A stretch of DNA of 5,613 nucleotides, from NCBI GenBank assembly GCA_937899145.1, contig CALBPW010000539.1, forward strand, positions 1-5,613, in the 5' to 3' direction. Both the position numbers and the translations under genes were made by a program. The stretch's first letter is position 1. Each line of letters begins with the position of its first letter. The DNA is from an uncultured Bacteroidota bacterium. GTDB lineage: Bacteria > Bacteroidota > Bacteroidia > Bacteroidales > SZUA-534. The notes below the pieces were generated by a model. That model searched no databases. It was given only the letters and a program-made list of their open reading frames with translations, and was not told where the DNA came from. Shown piece by piece: positions 1 to 5,613 of this stretch.

Positions 1-289
1 CAACAAGTGCCATAGTTGTCTTTTTGAGAGAGCGCGCCCAGAGCCGGAAATTGCAATTAAACAACATAAGAGGAATGGCGATTGGCACTGAGATGCTAAG
101 CAACGTTGTTTGCATTTTTTCAGTAACCCCTGCATCAGGCAGATGCATAAATCCGCTAAGCGACATCAGTAAACCAACGGCATAAGCAACAATAACAGTA
201 CCAAGTTGTCGGACTATCTTAAAACGCTGATAACCAATAACAATCAGTAACGGAACTATTAAATAAATTGCGAGTAAAACAATCGTCAT
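1..289 (-). CDS. DUF819-family (YjcL-like) inner-membrane protein, N-terminal part
   Basis: The reading frame opens at an ATG (289-287) and stays open for 96 codons to the left edge, so only the N-terminus is present. I translated it by hand. It starts MTIVLLAIYLIVPLLIVIGY and has three hydrophobic segments, at about residues 2-20, 29-45 and 62-78. The first loop is basic (QRFKIVRQLG), consistent with an inner-membrane multi-pass protein. The order of features matches my recollection of the DUF819 family: a short first helix, then R/K-x-LG-x-V-I-x-AY-x-x-GLL, then VPIAIPLMLF followed by N-x-R-x-W and a basic stretch. Full-length members are roughly 380-420 residues with about ten helices; their function is not established, though a transport role is often suspected. 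No Shine-Dalgarno sequence is visible before the ATG, only A/T-rich DNA, as is common in Bacteroidota. The 116-base gap from the upstream operon suggests separate transcription. The family call comes from memory of the pattern, not from a search. Confidence 0.72.
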   Translation of the reverse strand, partial: MTIVLLAIYLIVPLLIVIGYQRFKIVRQLGTVIVAYAVGLLMSLSGFMHLPDAGVTEKMQTTLLSISVPIAIPLMLFNCNFRLWARSLKKTTMALV

Positions 290-322
290 TTTTACAAATT
301 TTTGGCGCGAAAATAAGTTTAT

Positions 323-354
323 GAAATGTAAAAATGAATATCAACGATGATAAA
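323..354 (-). promoter_or_regulatory. Candidate Bacteroidota-type promoter for the DUF819 gene
   Basis: Read on the minus strand, TTTA (354-351) is followed by 20 bases and then TACATTTC (330-323). The known Bacteroidota sigma-ABfr consensus is TTTG, 19-21 bases, then TAnnTTTG. Both elements miss the consensus by one base, at the G. Transcription would start near 317, giving a leader of just under 30 bases before the ATG at 289. The location is right, but the region is A/T-rich and near-matches are expected by chance. A second -7-like octamer, TATTTTCG, lies about 10 bases downstream without a good -33 partner. Confidence 0.3.
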
Positions 355-358
355 TTTT

Positions 359-390
359 GCTATTGGCGCTTTGTATTGATGCTATGGGCG
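359..390. repeat. Spaced direct repeat gctat[t/g]ggcg in the intergenic gap
   Basis: The 10-mers gctattggcg (359-368) and gctatgggcg (381-390) differ at one base, and their starts are 22 bases apart, close to two DNA helical turns. A shorter related copy, ttggcgc, occurs at 363-369 (overlapping the first repeat) and again at 302-308. The pair sits just upstream of the candidate promoter of the DUF819 gene and just downstream of the stop codon of the secreted-protein gene. It could be a tandem operator or chance. I see no convincing hairpin with a T-run in 290-405, so no intrinsic terminator is called for the upstream operon. Confidence 0.3.
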
Positions 391-405
391 GCCGTAGATT
401 GCTAA

Positions 406-1071
406 TCAATGGTTGTTTTCCACATTAAAAAGTTCTACGGACCGCGCCATATCTGCAATCCGATGAACCCGCAAGTGATTTTTGCGGATAATATCTTTCA
501 TTATTGCGCGGTCGGTTTTTGAGAATGTTTGGCAAAACGACCAACGATTCAGACTGATTTTGTGCAACTTACCGCCATAATCCAAATAATAATATGATTT
601 TGGACTAATTAAGCCCGTGTGTGTCGTCAGTTTGGCTTTATGCTGACAAAAAAGCCGAGTTTGCCCATCGGCAAGCACTTGCAAATACATCATAGTTTTC
701 TGTAAACCCGCAAGTTCCGGCACAAGAACTTTCAAGAAGCGCTTTGGTTTTGTTCCTTCACCGATGCCACCTTGCGTAAATTCGCGCACATTTTCTTTAA
801 TGACCAAACCAACGTTGTAGTCGTCCTCGCGCAGCCATGCAAGCTCGTCAAGCATCTGGTTGTAGCGCAAAAAATACCCCGATGCCGTTTTGCCATTCTC
901 GAGCAAGACTGTGCCTCGCTCCCAATTTCCAAAATACTGTTTCTGATCAGTCGGGTATTTATTGTTATATTGACGAGCACACAAAACATCATCATCAACC
1001 AAATCGGTTTGGGCAGCTGCCGAAAAACCGATTGTTAAAAGCAATGATAATATGTAAAACAATTTTCGCAT
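406..1071 (-). CDS. Secreted protein of unknown function, Bacteroidota-type (221 aa)
   Basis: The protein starts with a clear Sec signal peptide: MRKLFYIL, a hydrophobic core, then Ala-Ala-Ala at 18-20 with likely cleavage before QTDL. No lipobox Cys is present, so it should be soluble in the periplasm or exported further. The mature part has no further membrane segment. Residues about 47-72 read F-G-N-W-x-x-G-x-V-x-L-x-x-G-K and then GYFLRYNQMLDEL. This resembles a motif I recall from many uncharacterised Bacteroidota secreted proteins, in which an edge strand plus 'dG...G.lrYn...D' repeats a small beta-sheet. The C-terminal part (about 158-216: KSYYYLDYGGKLHKI, then a helix with D-R-A-I-M-K-D-I-I-R-K-N and ending VELFN) also fits that group. 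No catalytic motif is seen. The ATG follows the stop of the preceding gene with one base between them (TAAGATG), so it is last in the operon and may be translationally coupled. Its role is unknown. Confidence 0.85.
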   Translation of the reverse strand: MRKLFYILSLLLTIGFSAAAQTDLVDDDVLCARQYNNKYPTDQKQYFGNWERGTVLLENGKTASGYFLRYNQMLDELAWLREDDYNVGLVIKENVREFTQGGIGEGTKPKRFLKVLVPELAGLQKTMMYLQVLADGQTRLFCQHKAKLTTHTGLISPKSYYYLDYGGKLHKISLNRWSFCQTFSKTDRAIMKDIIRKNHLRVHRIADMARSVELFNVENNH

Positions 1072-1072
1072 C

Positions 1073-3268
1073 TTACTTAATTACAATATTTTTCAAAAAC
1101 GACAAAGGCAGCCCCGATTTTGTGATTCCATTTATCATAAGTCGATAATCGCCTTTTTGCAAATTTTCGAGTTGAATATTATGCAAAACAGAAGCGTCAG
1201 AATCAGCATTCCAATAAACACACAAACCGACGGTTGGAGGTGTTTTGCCATATTTAAGCTGCCGCGTTGCGCTAACGGCATTAGTTCTGTTTGAGTAAAT
1301 ATAGGCGGGATTGTTAAAATTAGAAGCTGTAATATCTTGATTATAAGTATAGATAGCAATTGCGCCATTGTATTTCAAATGTCCATACATAAACACCGAG
1401 TTGAAAACATCAATGCGTTTAACTTGTGCTGATGATAGCAAAGCAATGTACGCCAAATTTGAAAAAGGAACGCCATTAAGTAAAATAAGCACGTTCTCTT
1501 TAGCCACCATTTGCGACTCTGTAATTACAATGCTAAACCTATAGCCGCGACGACGGTCGTATTCCATTTTAACGCTTGGAACTATGTTGGCACAGATGTC
1601 AGAAAAATTGCTAAACTCAGCATAATCAGTAGGATAGATAACTTTATCCGGAATATTATAAAAACTTGGAATTGAGTCGGCGGATGGTTTTGCTGGCGTA
1701 ATTTCATTTTTGTATAAAACACGATTTACCAAACTGCGTTTGCGAATATTGTTAAATATACGCAAAAATCTACTATCAAGCAAAACCGAATCGGCTGTAG
1801 CGATTTCTGATTTGGAATTGGCATTTTCTGCAGATTTCAAAACCCACTCCGCCTTTTTGTCAACATATTCATTTCCAATGATTTGCAAAACAATTGGGCG
1901 GTCGTCCCATAGCGAATCAATAACAAATAAAAATTCACCCTCGCTGTTTGTAAATGTTTGCTCAAAATTAGATGAATTGTCAGTATATGAAGCAATTATA
2001 AGCACACTATCGAAAGGTGCTTTTGTTTCGGCATCGCGCACAACGCCTTCTATAATATTGAATGACAATTCTTTATAATTATCCACAAATGGTTCAGGTT
2101 CAAATTTTATTGAATTGCCTAAAATTGGTTTTTCTGATAAAGGTAATGCAGCGGAAATCCCAGTTTTAGCCGTCAAAGCTGAAAAATCCTCAATATTAGC
2201 AGGGGGGGCCATCTGCAATAATAAATTGTTTGCCGTTATCGATACCGATGCTGACAGCAAACTATCGGAAAGCGCTTGAGGCAGAGTGATGTTAACCTTA
2301 TCAGCATACTGAATTGTATCAGTAGTTTGGCTTGAAAACATTGACAAATAATACGCACAGCTGTTTGATTGTTCTGAATTTACATACTTAACAACAAACT
2401 GATTCACACCAACTTTCAGCCGCTTTTTAGCAATTCTTAACACTTTAGAATTTGATGCAAAAACAGTATCAATCAACATTTTATCTTTATTTAAAACTTT
2501 TAAATCTAACTGATGAGTGGCGTTGTCATTTATTGGCTGAACAATTTTACATTCAACAACATCTGCAAAATCTGACAGCAAAATATTTGGTTCATAGGCA
2601 TTTGGCAATGACACACGACGTTCAACCCCACACCGCTGATGCAAAACCAAATCATATTTATTCCCTTTTTCCGGCAAATATGCAATGCGAGTTTTACCCT
2701 CATAATCAACACTTTGCCGTGCTATAATTCTATCATTTTCAACAATCTGCCATTCAAGATTATCACAGTTCAGATTATTATAAAGTTGGCACACAACTAT
2801 TGCCGAATCTCCCTTAATATCCTGTAAAACTGAAGCCAATGTATTACTCATATAATCAGGCGAATAGCGCAAGTAAGCAGTTGATTGGTTATCATAGTTT
2901 GTAATTATCAAAGGTGTATGAAATTTATACTTATCATCTTGATTTGCACACATATAAGTATAAGCAAACAATTGAAAAACACCAGTCGGCAAATTATCTG
3001 GCACAATAAATTGTCCGGCACATTTTCCATTTTCAATTTTCTGCCACCACCGCAGTACCACTTGCTTTTCAGGATTAACAAGTTGAAAATATATAGTTGT
3101 ACTTGGTTTATTATCAGAGGTTAAAAGATAAGCCGAATACTCAACCACATCACCAGTAACAGCCTGATTTTTATTCAGATGCACAAAAACAAATTCTGTT
3201 TGCGCTTGTGCATTTATCGCAAAAACGAAAATCAATAATAATGCGGTTATGTTAACAATTTGCTTCAT
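1073..3268 (-). CDS. Secreted MG2-like / carboxypeptidase-regulatory-like / TonB-plug-like protein without a barrel (731 aa)
   Basis: A signal peptide covers residues 1-22, with Ala-Gln-Ala before the cleavage site. Residues about 25-125 look like an MG2 (alpha-2-macroglobulin-type) beta domain: FVHLNKNQAVTGD at 28-40 occupies the place of the usual 'D.iYlHtDK..Y..GE', followed by a conserved-looking VPDNLPTGVFQLFAYTYM. Residues about 404-476 look like a carboxypeptidase-regulatory (CnaB-like) fold, with IIEGVVRDAETKAPFDSVLI and later NSEGEFLF. Residues about 545-645 resemble a TonB receptor plug: VLILLNGVPFSNLAYI, then AQVKRIDVFNSVFMYG and NGAIAIYTY. The end (about 680-731) has VYWNAD and GDYRLMINGITKSG, similar to the closing beta domain of this family. 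No 22-strand barrel follows, so it cannot itself be a receptor; it is probably periplasmic or on the outer-membrane surface. It lies between the DUF4249 lipoprotein (gap of 1 base, TAGAATG) and the secreted gene (gap of 1 base). Its function is unknown. Domain calls are from pattern memory. Confidence 0.85.
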   Translation of the reverse strand: MKQIVNITALLLIFVFAINAQAQTEFVFVHLNKNQAVTGDVVEYSAYLLTSDNKPSTTIYFQLVNPEKQVVLRWWQKIENGKCAGQFIVPDNLPTGVFQLFAYTYMCANQDDKYKFHTPLIITNYDNQSTAYLRYSPDYMSNTLASVLQDIKGDSAIVVCQLYNNLNCDNLEWQIVENDRIIARQSVDYEGKTRIAYLPEKGNKYDLVLHQRCGVERRVSLPNAYEPNILLSDFADVVECKIVQPINDNATHQLDLKVLNKDKMLIDTVFASNSKVLRIAKKRLKVGVNQFVVKYVNSEQSNSCAYYLSMFSSQTTDTIQYADKVNITLPQALSDSLLSASVSITANNLLLQMAPPANIEDFSALTAKTGISAALPLSEKPILGNSIKFEPEPFVDNYKELSFNIIEGVVRDAETKAPFDSVLIIASYTDNSSNFEQTFTNSEGEFLFVIDSLWDDRPIVLQIIGNEYVDKKAEWVLKSAENANSKSEIATADSVLLDSRFLRIFNNIRKRSLVNRVLYKNEITPAKPSADSIPSFYNIPDKVIYPTDYAEFSNFSDICANIVPSVKMEYDRRRGYRFSIVITESQMVAKENVLILLNGVPFSNLAYIALLSSAQVKRIDVFNSVFMYGHLKYNGAIAIYTYNQDITASNFNNPAYIYSNRTNAVSATRQLKYGKTPPTVGLCVYWNADSDASVLHNIQLENLQKGDYRLMINGITKSGLPLSFLKNIVIK
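2202..2208. repeat. G7 homopolymer (C7 on the coding strand)
   Basis: Seven consecutive G on the plus strand encode Ala-Pro-Pro (residues 354-356) of the MG2/plug protein in an otherwise A/T-rich gene. A gain or loss of one base would frameshift the protein before its CnaB-like and plug-like domains. The frame is intact as given. The tract is shorter than typical phase-variable tracts, so this is a marker of possible slippage or sequencing error and nothing more. Confidence 0.6.
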
Positions 3269-3269
3269 T

Positions 3270-4502
3270 CTATTTCGTTTTGTTCAAAAAATTTCGCGCC
3301 ATCCGCACAGCTAAAGTATCAACTTGAATTGTGTCAGGTTCAGGCAAATTATTAATCTGCACTGTATCATAAGTTATTGTGGTATAAACAGTTGTACTAC
3401 GCGACAGTGCAGCGCCAATTTCTGGAATTATCTGTCCCGTAACATCGGTAACATGATAGGCGTCAAAACCTGCATCATACACTATTTTGAAGATTCGAGT
3501 TGTACGTGCCGAGGCTTCAAACAAGCCCAAAACAGGTTTGTTCGCATTAGTTACATTGTACATATTTGACGGCAGTTGCGACGGCACCGGGTCGTAAATT
3601 CTAAATGGTTCGGTAAGTTGTTGTTTGGCACTTTCAAAAAAATCGTAAGTATCTGAATTCATTGAAATCACATCGCAAAAAACGTATGTGCATATCGTCT
3701 TCGAATCTTTCACAATATCCTTATCCAAAAAATCACACAACAAATTTAACTCCTGCGCCGAATACGGAACGCCCTTTCTAAATATTTGTATTTCAGGAAA
3801 ATCAGTTGACTGCGTTAGCGTAAAAATATCGTTACGCTTATTAGGATAAATGGTAAACCACGTTGTATCATACAGATTGTCAGGATTTTGCAATTCAAAA
3901 TAACTGACACTTTCGACCTGAGGAAACTCAACTGTATAAATAATGTAATCGCCACGATAGCGGCAATAGATAGTGTTTCGACCATCAAAATCGACCTGCG
4001 CATAAAAGCCCAAACCCGTTTCGGTGGCAAATGACGTTTTGCCATTTTCCTTGATTTCCACTTGCCGGGTTGCATATTGGTCAAGAGTTACATTGCTGAT
4101 TTTCAGCGGCTCAGGAATAATCTGCGGCTGCGACTCCAAAATATCGCCATCTGGCATTATTATGCGCAAAATATAACTTTGCCCGACAATCGGGCGGAAA
4201 TCTACCGCATCTAACTTATACTGACCGCTATACGCCGTCGGCAAGTACCGCATTTCAGTTCCATCGCCAGCAATAAGCGCAATTTCCGCCTCACTTACAT
4301 TATTAGAATAAATGCCATAAAGCGATTTGGCGTAAGATAAATCGACAAATTTATTTACACTATCGTTATAAATTGTAGCACTCACAACAGGCAGTAACTC
4401 GTTAGCATCCAAATCTTTATTCTCATAAACATCTTGACAGCCAATAATTCCGAAAGTTGCAATTCCGGCAATCAATTCCGATATGTAGTTACGCATTTTC
4501 AT
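3270..4502 (-). CDS. DUF4249-family outer-membrane-associated lipoprotein (410 aa)
   Basis: The N-terminus is a lipoprotein signal peptide: a hydrophobic stretch, then Ile-Ile-Gly-Cys with the acylated Cys at residue 22. The mature end begins CQDVYENKD; acidic residues right after the Cys resemble Bacteroidota lipoprotein surface-export signals, so surface exposure is plausible but unproven. Residues about 38-135 match the DUF4249 N-terminal pattern: VVSATIYND, a V-S-E-A-E-I-A-L segment, a Y-S-G-Q-Y-K-L segment, then VGQSYILRIIMPDGDILES and a Pro-rich link. Near 308-332, SQLPSNMYNV and NKPVLGLFEASA fit the family's 'P...sNi....vlGyF' signature. Members are usually about 350-420 residues, so the length is normal. 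DUF4249 genes commonly sit directly after a TonB-dependent receptor, as here (3-base gap). A second in-frame ATG lies two codons in (4496), so the start could be either; I keep the upstream one. The C-terminal 70 residues, Thr/Asp-rich and ending MARNFLNKTK, extend beyond the signature. The molecular function of the family is not established. Confidence 0.88.
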   Translation of the reverse strand: MKMRNYISELIAGIATFGIIGCQDVYENKDLDANELLPVVSATIYNDSVNKFVDLSYAKSLYGIYSNNVSEAEIALIAGDGTEMRYLPTAYSGQYKLDAVDFRPIVGQSYILRIIMPDGDILESQPQIIPEPLKISNVTLDQYATRQVEIKENGKTSFATETGLGFYAQVDFDGRNTIYCRYRGDYIIYTVEFPQVESVSYFELQNPDNLYDTTWFTIYPNKRNDIFTLTQSTDFPEIQIFRKGVPYSAQELNLLCDFLDKDIVKDSKTICTYVFCDVISMNSDTYDFFESAKQQLTEPFRIYDPVPSQLPSNMYNVTNANKPVLGLFEASARTTRIFKIVYDAGFDAYHVTDVTGQIIPEIGAALSRSTTVYTTITYDTVQINNLPEPDTIQVDTLAVRMARNFLNKTK

Positions 4503-4505
4503 CCG

Positions 4506-5613
4506 CTAAAATGTGAAGTTATAAGTAATTGTCGGGAACGGTACGCCAATCAGATAAATTTTGTACAAACTGAACATATTGTAGTCGTTATCGGCACTTG
4601 GCACATCGCGCTTATAAGTTATTGAGTAGGCGTTTTTGTGTGCGTAAACGTTCAGCACCGAAAATGTCCAACTGCCTTTCCACGAGCGCTTTTTGCGCAA
4701 ATTTTCGTCGATACTCAACGATAAATCGAGGCGATGGTATGGCTCGATACGATATTTATTACGTTCAGAATATTGTACAACTTGCTGATTTTGAAATTGA
4801 TAAACATATTCAGGGCTGGTATATGGGCGTCCCGAACTAAATGCCCAATTTGCTCCAAATCTGATGCGCCGATTGTAGGCATAACTTAAGGCGATACTCA
4901 AATCATGCGGTTTGTCGAACGATGATGCAAACTTTTTGTTATTGTTAATCTTTTCTTCTTCAAATTGACCATGCGATTTATGAAACGAACGCGAATAAGT
5001 GTATGATAATGAACCTGTTAATTGTCCCATTGTTTTCTTAAACAAAAATTCGACACCATAATTTTCGCCGTCAACATCAATCAGCATTGATTCATAATGA
5101 TCTGATGGAGCGACAGTTACACCTTCGCGAAACTCATACGAATGGCGCGATGTCTTGTAATAAACCTCAACACTCGTTTCAAACATATCTCCACAAAAAT
5201 TCCGATAGTAACCAAGTGCCATCTGATTCACTTTCATTGGTTTAATATAAGTGTCGGCAAGTTTCCAAATATCTTCGGGTGTCGAAATCGAACTATTACT
5301 TAACAAGCTGATATTCTGCGCATTGCGATTATAACTAAGTTTCACCGAACTCGAATTGTTAATCATATATTTAAGCGATAACCGAGGCTCAAACGCTACA
5401 TATTTCAGCACCGATTCTCCATCGGCATAAACCACGCTATCCACCACACAAAACTGATTCACGCCTCTTGTTTCGTCGTATTGGTAAACGGTTGACGCTC
5501 CGATTTTATTGTAAAACGAACAGCGCAAGCCAACTTGTAAAGACAGTTGAGATGTGATGTCGTAAAGATCATTGGCAAAAATCGCAAAACGAAATGGTGG
5601 AAGATCGGAAGAG
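4506..5613 (-). CDS. TonB-dependent outer-membrane receptor, C-terminal barrel part
   Basis: The frame is open to the right edge: 28 codons precede the TTG at 5528-5526, of which about 24 are genomic and the last few fall in adapter sequence. That TTG is an internal Leu codon and not a start, because the upstream residues (PPFRFAIFANDLYDITSQL, then SLQVGLRCSFYN) form a typical transmembrane strand pair leading into 'GLR.S.Y'. The visible 368 codons are the C-terminal part of a 22-strand barrel; the signal peptide, TonB box, plug and first strands are missing, so roughly half of a typical 750-900 residue receptor is absent. Diagnostic stretches include FEPRLSLKYMINNSSSVKLSY, SNSSISTPEDIWKLADTYIKP, MALGYYRNF, GVEFLFKK, LTGSLSYTYSRS, FDKPHDLSIALSY, ERNKYRIEPYHRLDLSL and the terminal TITYNFTF. 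A final aromatic Phe is the usual Bam-recognition end. This subtype is the one commonly paired with DUF4249 lipoproteins. The transported substrate cannot be inferred. The first motif here is given in part only. Confidence 0.88.
   Translation of the reverse strand, partial: SSDLPPFRFAIFANDLYDITSQLSLQVGLRCSFYNKIGASTVYQYDETRGVNQFCVVDSVVYADGESVLKYVAFEPRLSLKYMINNSSSVKLSYNRNAQNISLLSNSSISTPEDIWKLADTYIKPMKVNQMALGYYRNFCGDMFETSVEVYYKTSRHSYEFREGVTVAPSDHYESMLIDVDGENYGVEFLFKKTMGQLTGSLSYTYSRSFHKSHGQFEEEKINNNKKFASSFDKPHDLSIALSYAYNRRIRFGANWAFSSGRPYTSPEYVYQFQNQQVVQYSERNKYRIEPYHRLDLSLSIDENLRKKRSWKGSWTFSVLNVYAHKNAYSITYKRDVPSADNDYNMFSLYKIYLIGVPFPTITYNFTF
5602..5613 (+). other. Residual Illumina TruSeq adapter at the contig end
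   Basis: The last 12 bases read AGATCGGAAGAG, identical to the first 12 bases of the common Illumina TruSeq adapter (AGATCGGAAGAGC). They sit exactly at the 3' end in the orientation expected for adapter read-through. A 12-base match at this precise position is very unlikely by chance. These bases, and the few codons they appear to add to the receptor frame, should be treated as artificial. Confidence 0.93.

Larger units (their letters stand above)
406..5601 (-). other. Putative four-gene envelope operon (receptor, DUF4249, MG2/plug, secreted)
   Basis: Four minus-strand genes follow each other with gaps of 3, 1 and 1 bases: TAG-CGG-ATG, TAG-A-ATG and TAA-G-ATG. No promoter or terminator could fit between them, so one transcript is expected, with the promoter upstream of the missing receptor start. 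All products carry export signals or belong to the outer membrane, except that the receptor's own signal peptide is outside the window. Such close junctions allow translational re-initiation, which would tie the level of each protein to that of the one before. The arrangement supports a joint role at the outer membrane. Confidence 0.8.

Noticed and set aside
290..405. Intrinsic terminator after the operon
   Set aside because: I found no stem with a following T-run on the minus strand; the G+C-rich piece near 387-395 has no paired arm followed by T residues.
772..1148. Plus-strand open frames of 88 and 103 codons
   Set aside because: They lie opposite the secreted-protein gene, have no family resemblance and show the low-complexity composition of an antisense shadow.
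1710..2078. Plus-strand open frame of 122 codons
   Set aside because: It is fully antisense to the well-supported 731-residue gene and has no recognisable domain or start context.
2452..3124. Plus-strand open frames of 91, 62 and 79 codons
   Set aside because: Antisense to the MG2-like part of the 731-residue gene; Ile/Phe/His-rich translations look like reverse complements of A/T-rich coding DNA.
3815..4084. Minus-strand open frame of 89 codons in another frame
   Set aside because: Overlaps the DUF4249 gene completely, and that gene has a lipobox and family motifs; this one has none.
4502..4506. SusC/SusD-type polysaccharide utilisation locus
   Set aside because: The receptor is followed by a DUF4249 lipoprotein and not a SusD-like protein, and no carbohydrate-active enzyme is present in the window.
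4434..4840. Plus-strand open frames of 63 and 80 codons
   Set aside because: Antisense to the receptor and lipoprotein starts, with no supporting motif.
1..5613. CRISPR array, tRNA, rRNA, insertion sequence or transposase
   Set aside because: No regularly spaced repeats, no tRNA- or rRNA-like segments and no transposase motifs or terminal inverted repeats were seen.

Overview
This window looks like a piece of a Bacteroidota (probably Bacteroidales-like) genome, most likely a contig from a shotgun or metagenomic assembly. Three things support this. All recognisable proteins are of Bacteroidota types: a C-terminal TonB-dependent receptor barrel, a DUF4249-type lipoprotein, and an MG2/plug-domain secreted protein. 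The DNA is AT-rich. The start codons lack strong Shine-Dalgarno sequences. The last 12 bases match the start of the Illumina TruSeq adapter, so the right edge is a library artefact and not genome.

Every gene is on the minus strand, so transcription runs from right to left. From right to left they are: (1) the C-terminal part of a TonB-dependent outer-membrane receptor, open to the right edge; (2) a 410-residue DUF4249 lipoprotein; (3) a 731-residue secreted protein with an MG2-like domain, a carboxypeptidase-regulatory-like domain and a TonB plug-like domain but no beta-barrel; (4) a 221-residue secreted protein of unknown function. The gaps between these four are 3, 1 and 1 bases, so they almost certainly form one operon whose promoter lies outside the window. 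A 116-base gap follows, with a weak candidate promoter and a spaced direct repeat. Last comes (5) the N-terminal 96 codons of a DUF819-type inner-membrane protein, cut by the left edge.

The first four genes read as one cell-envelope module. The receptor would form a TonB-driven outer-membrane channel, and the lipoprotein is its usual partner in this phylum, probably surface-exposed or on the periplasmic face. The other two are exported proteins that may assist or scaffold. The substrate cannot be read from the sequence. The barrel-less plug protein is the most unusual component. The DUF819 gene is probably a separate transcription unit.
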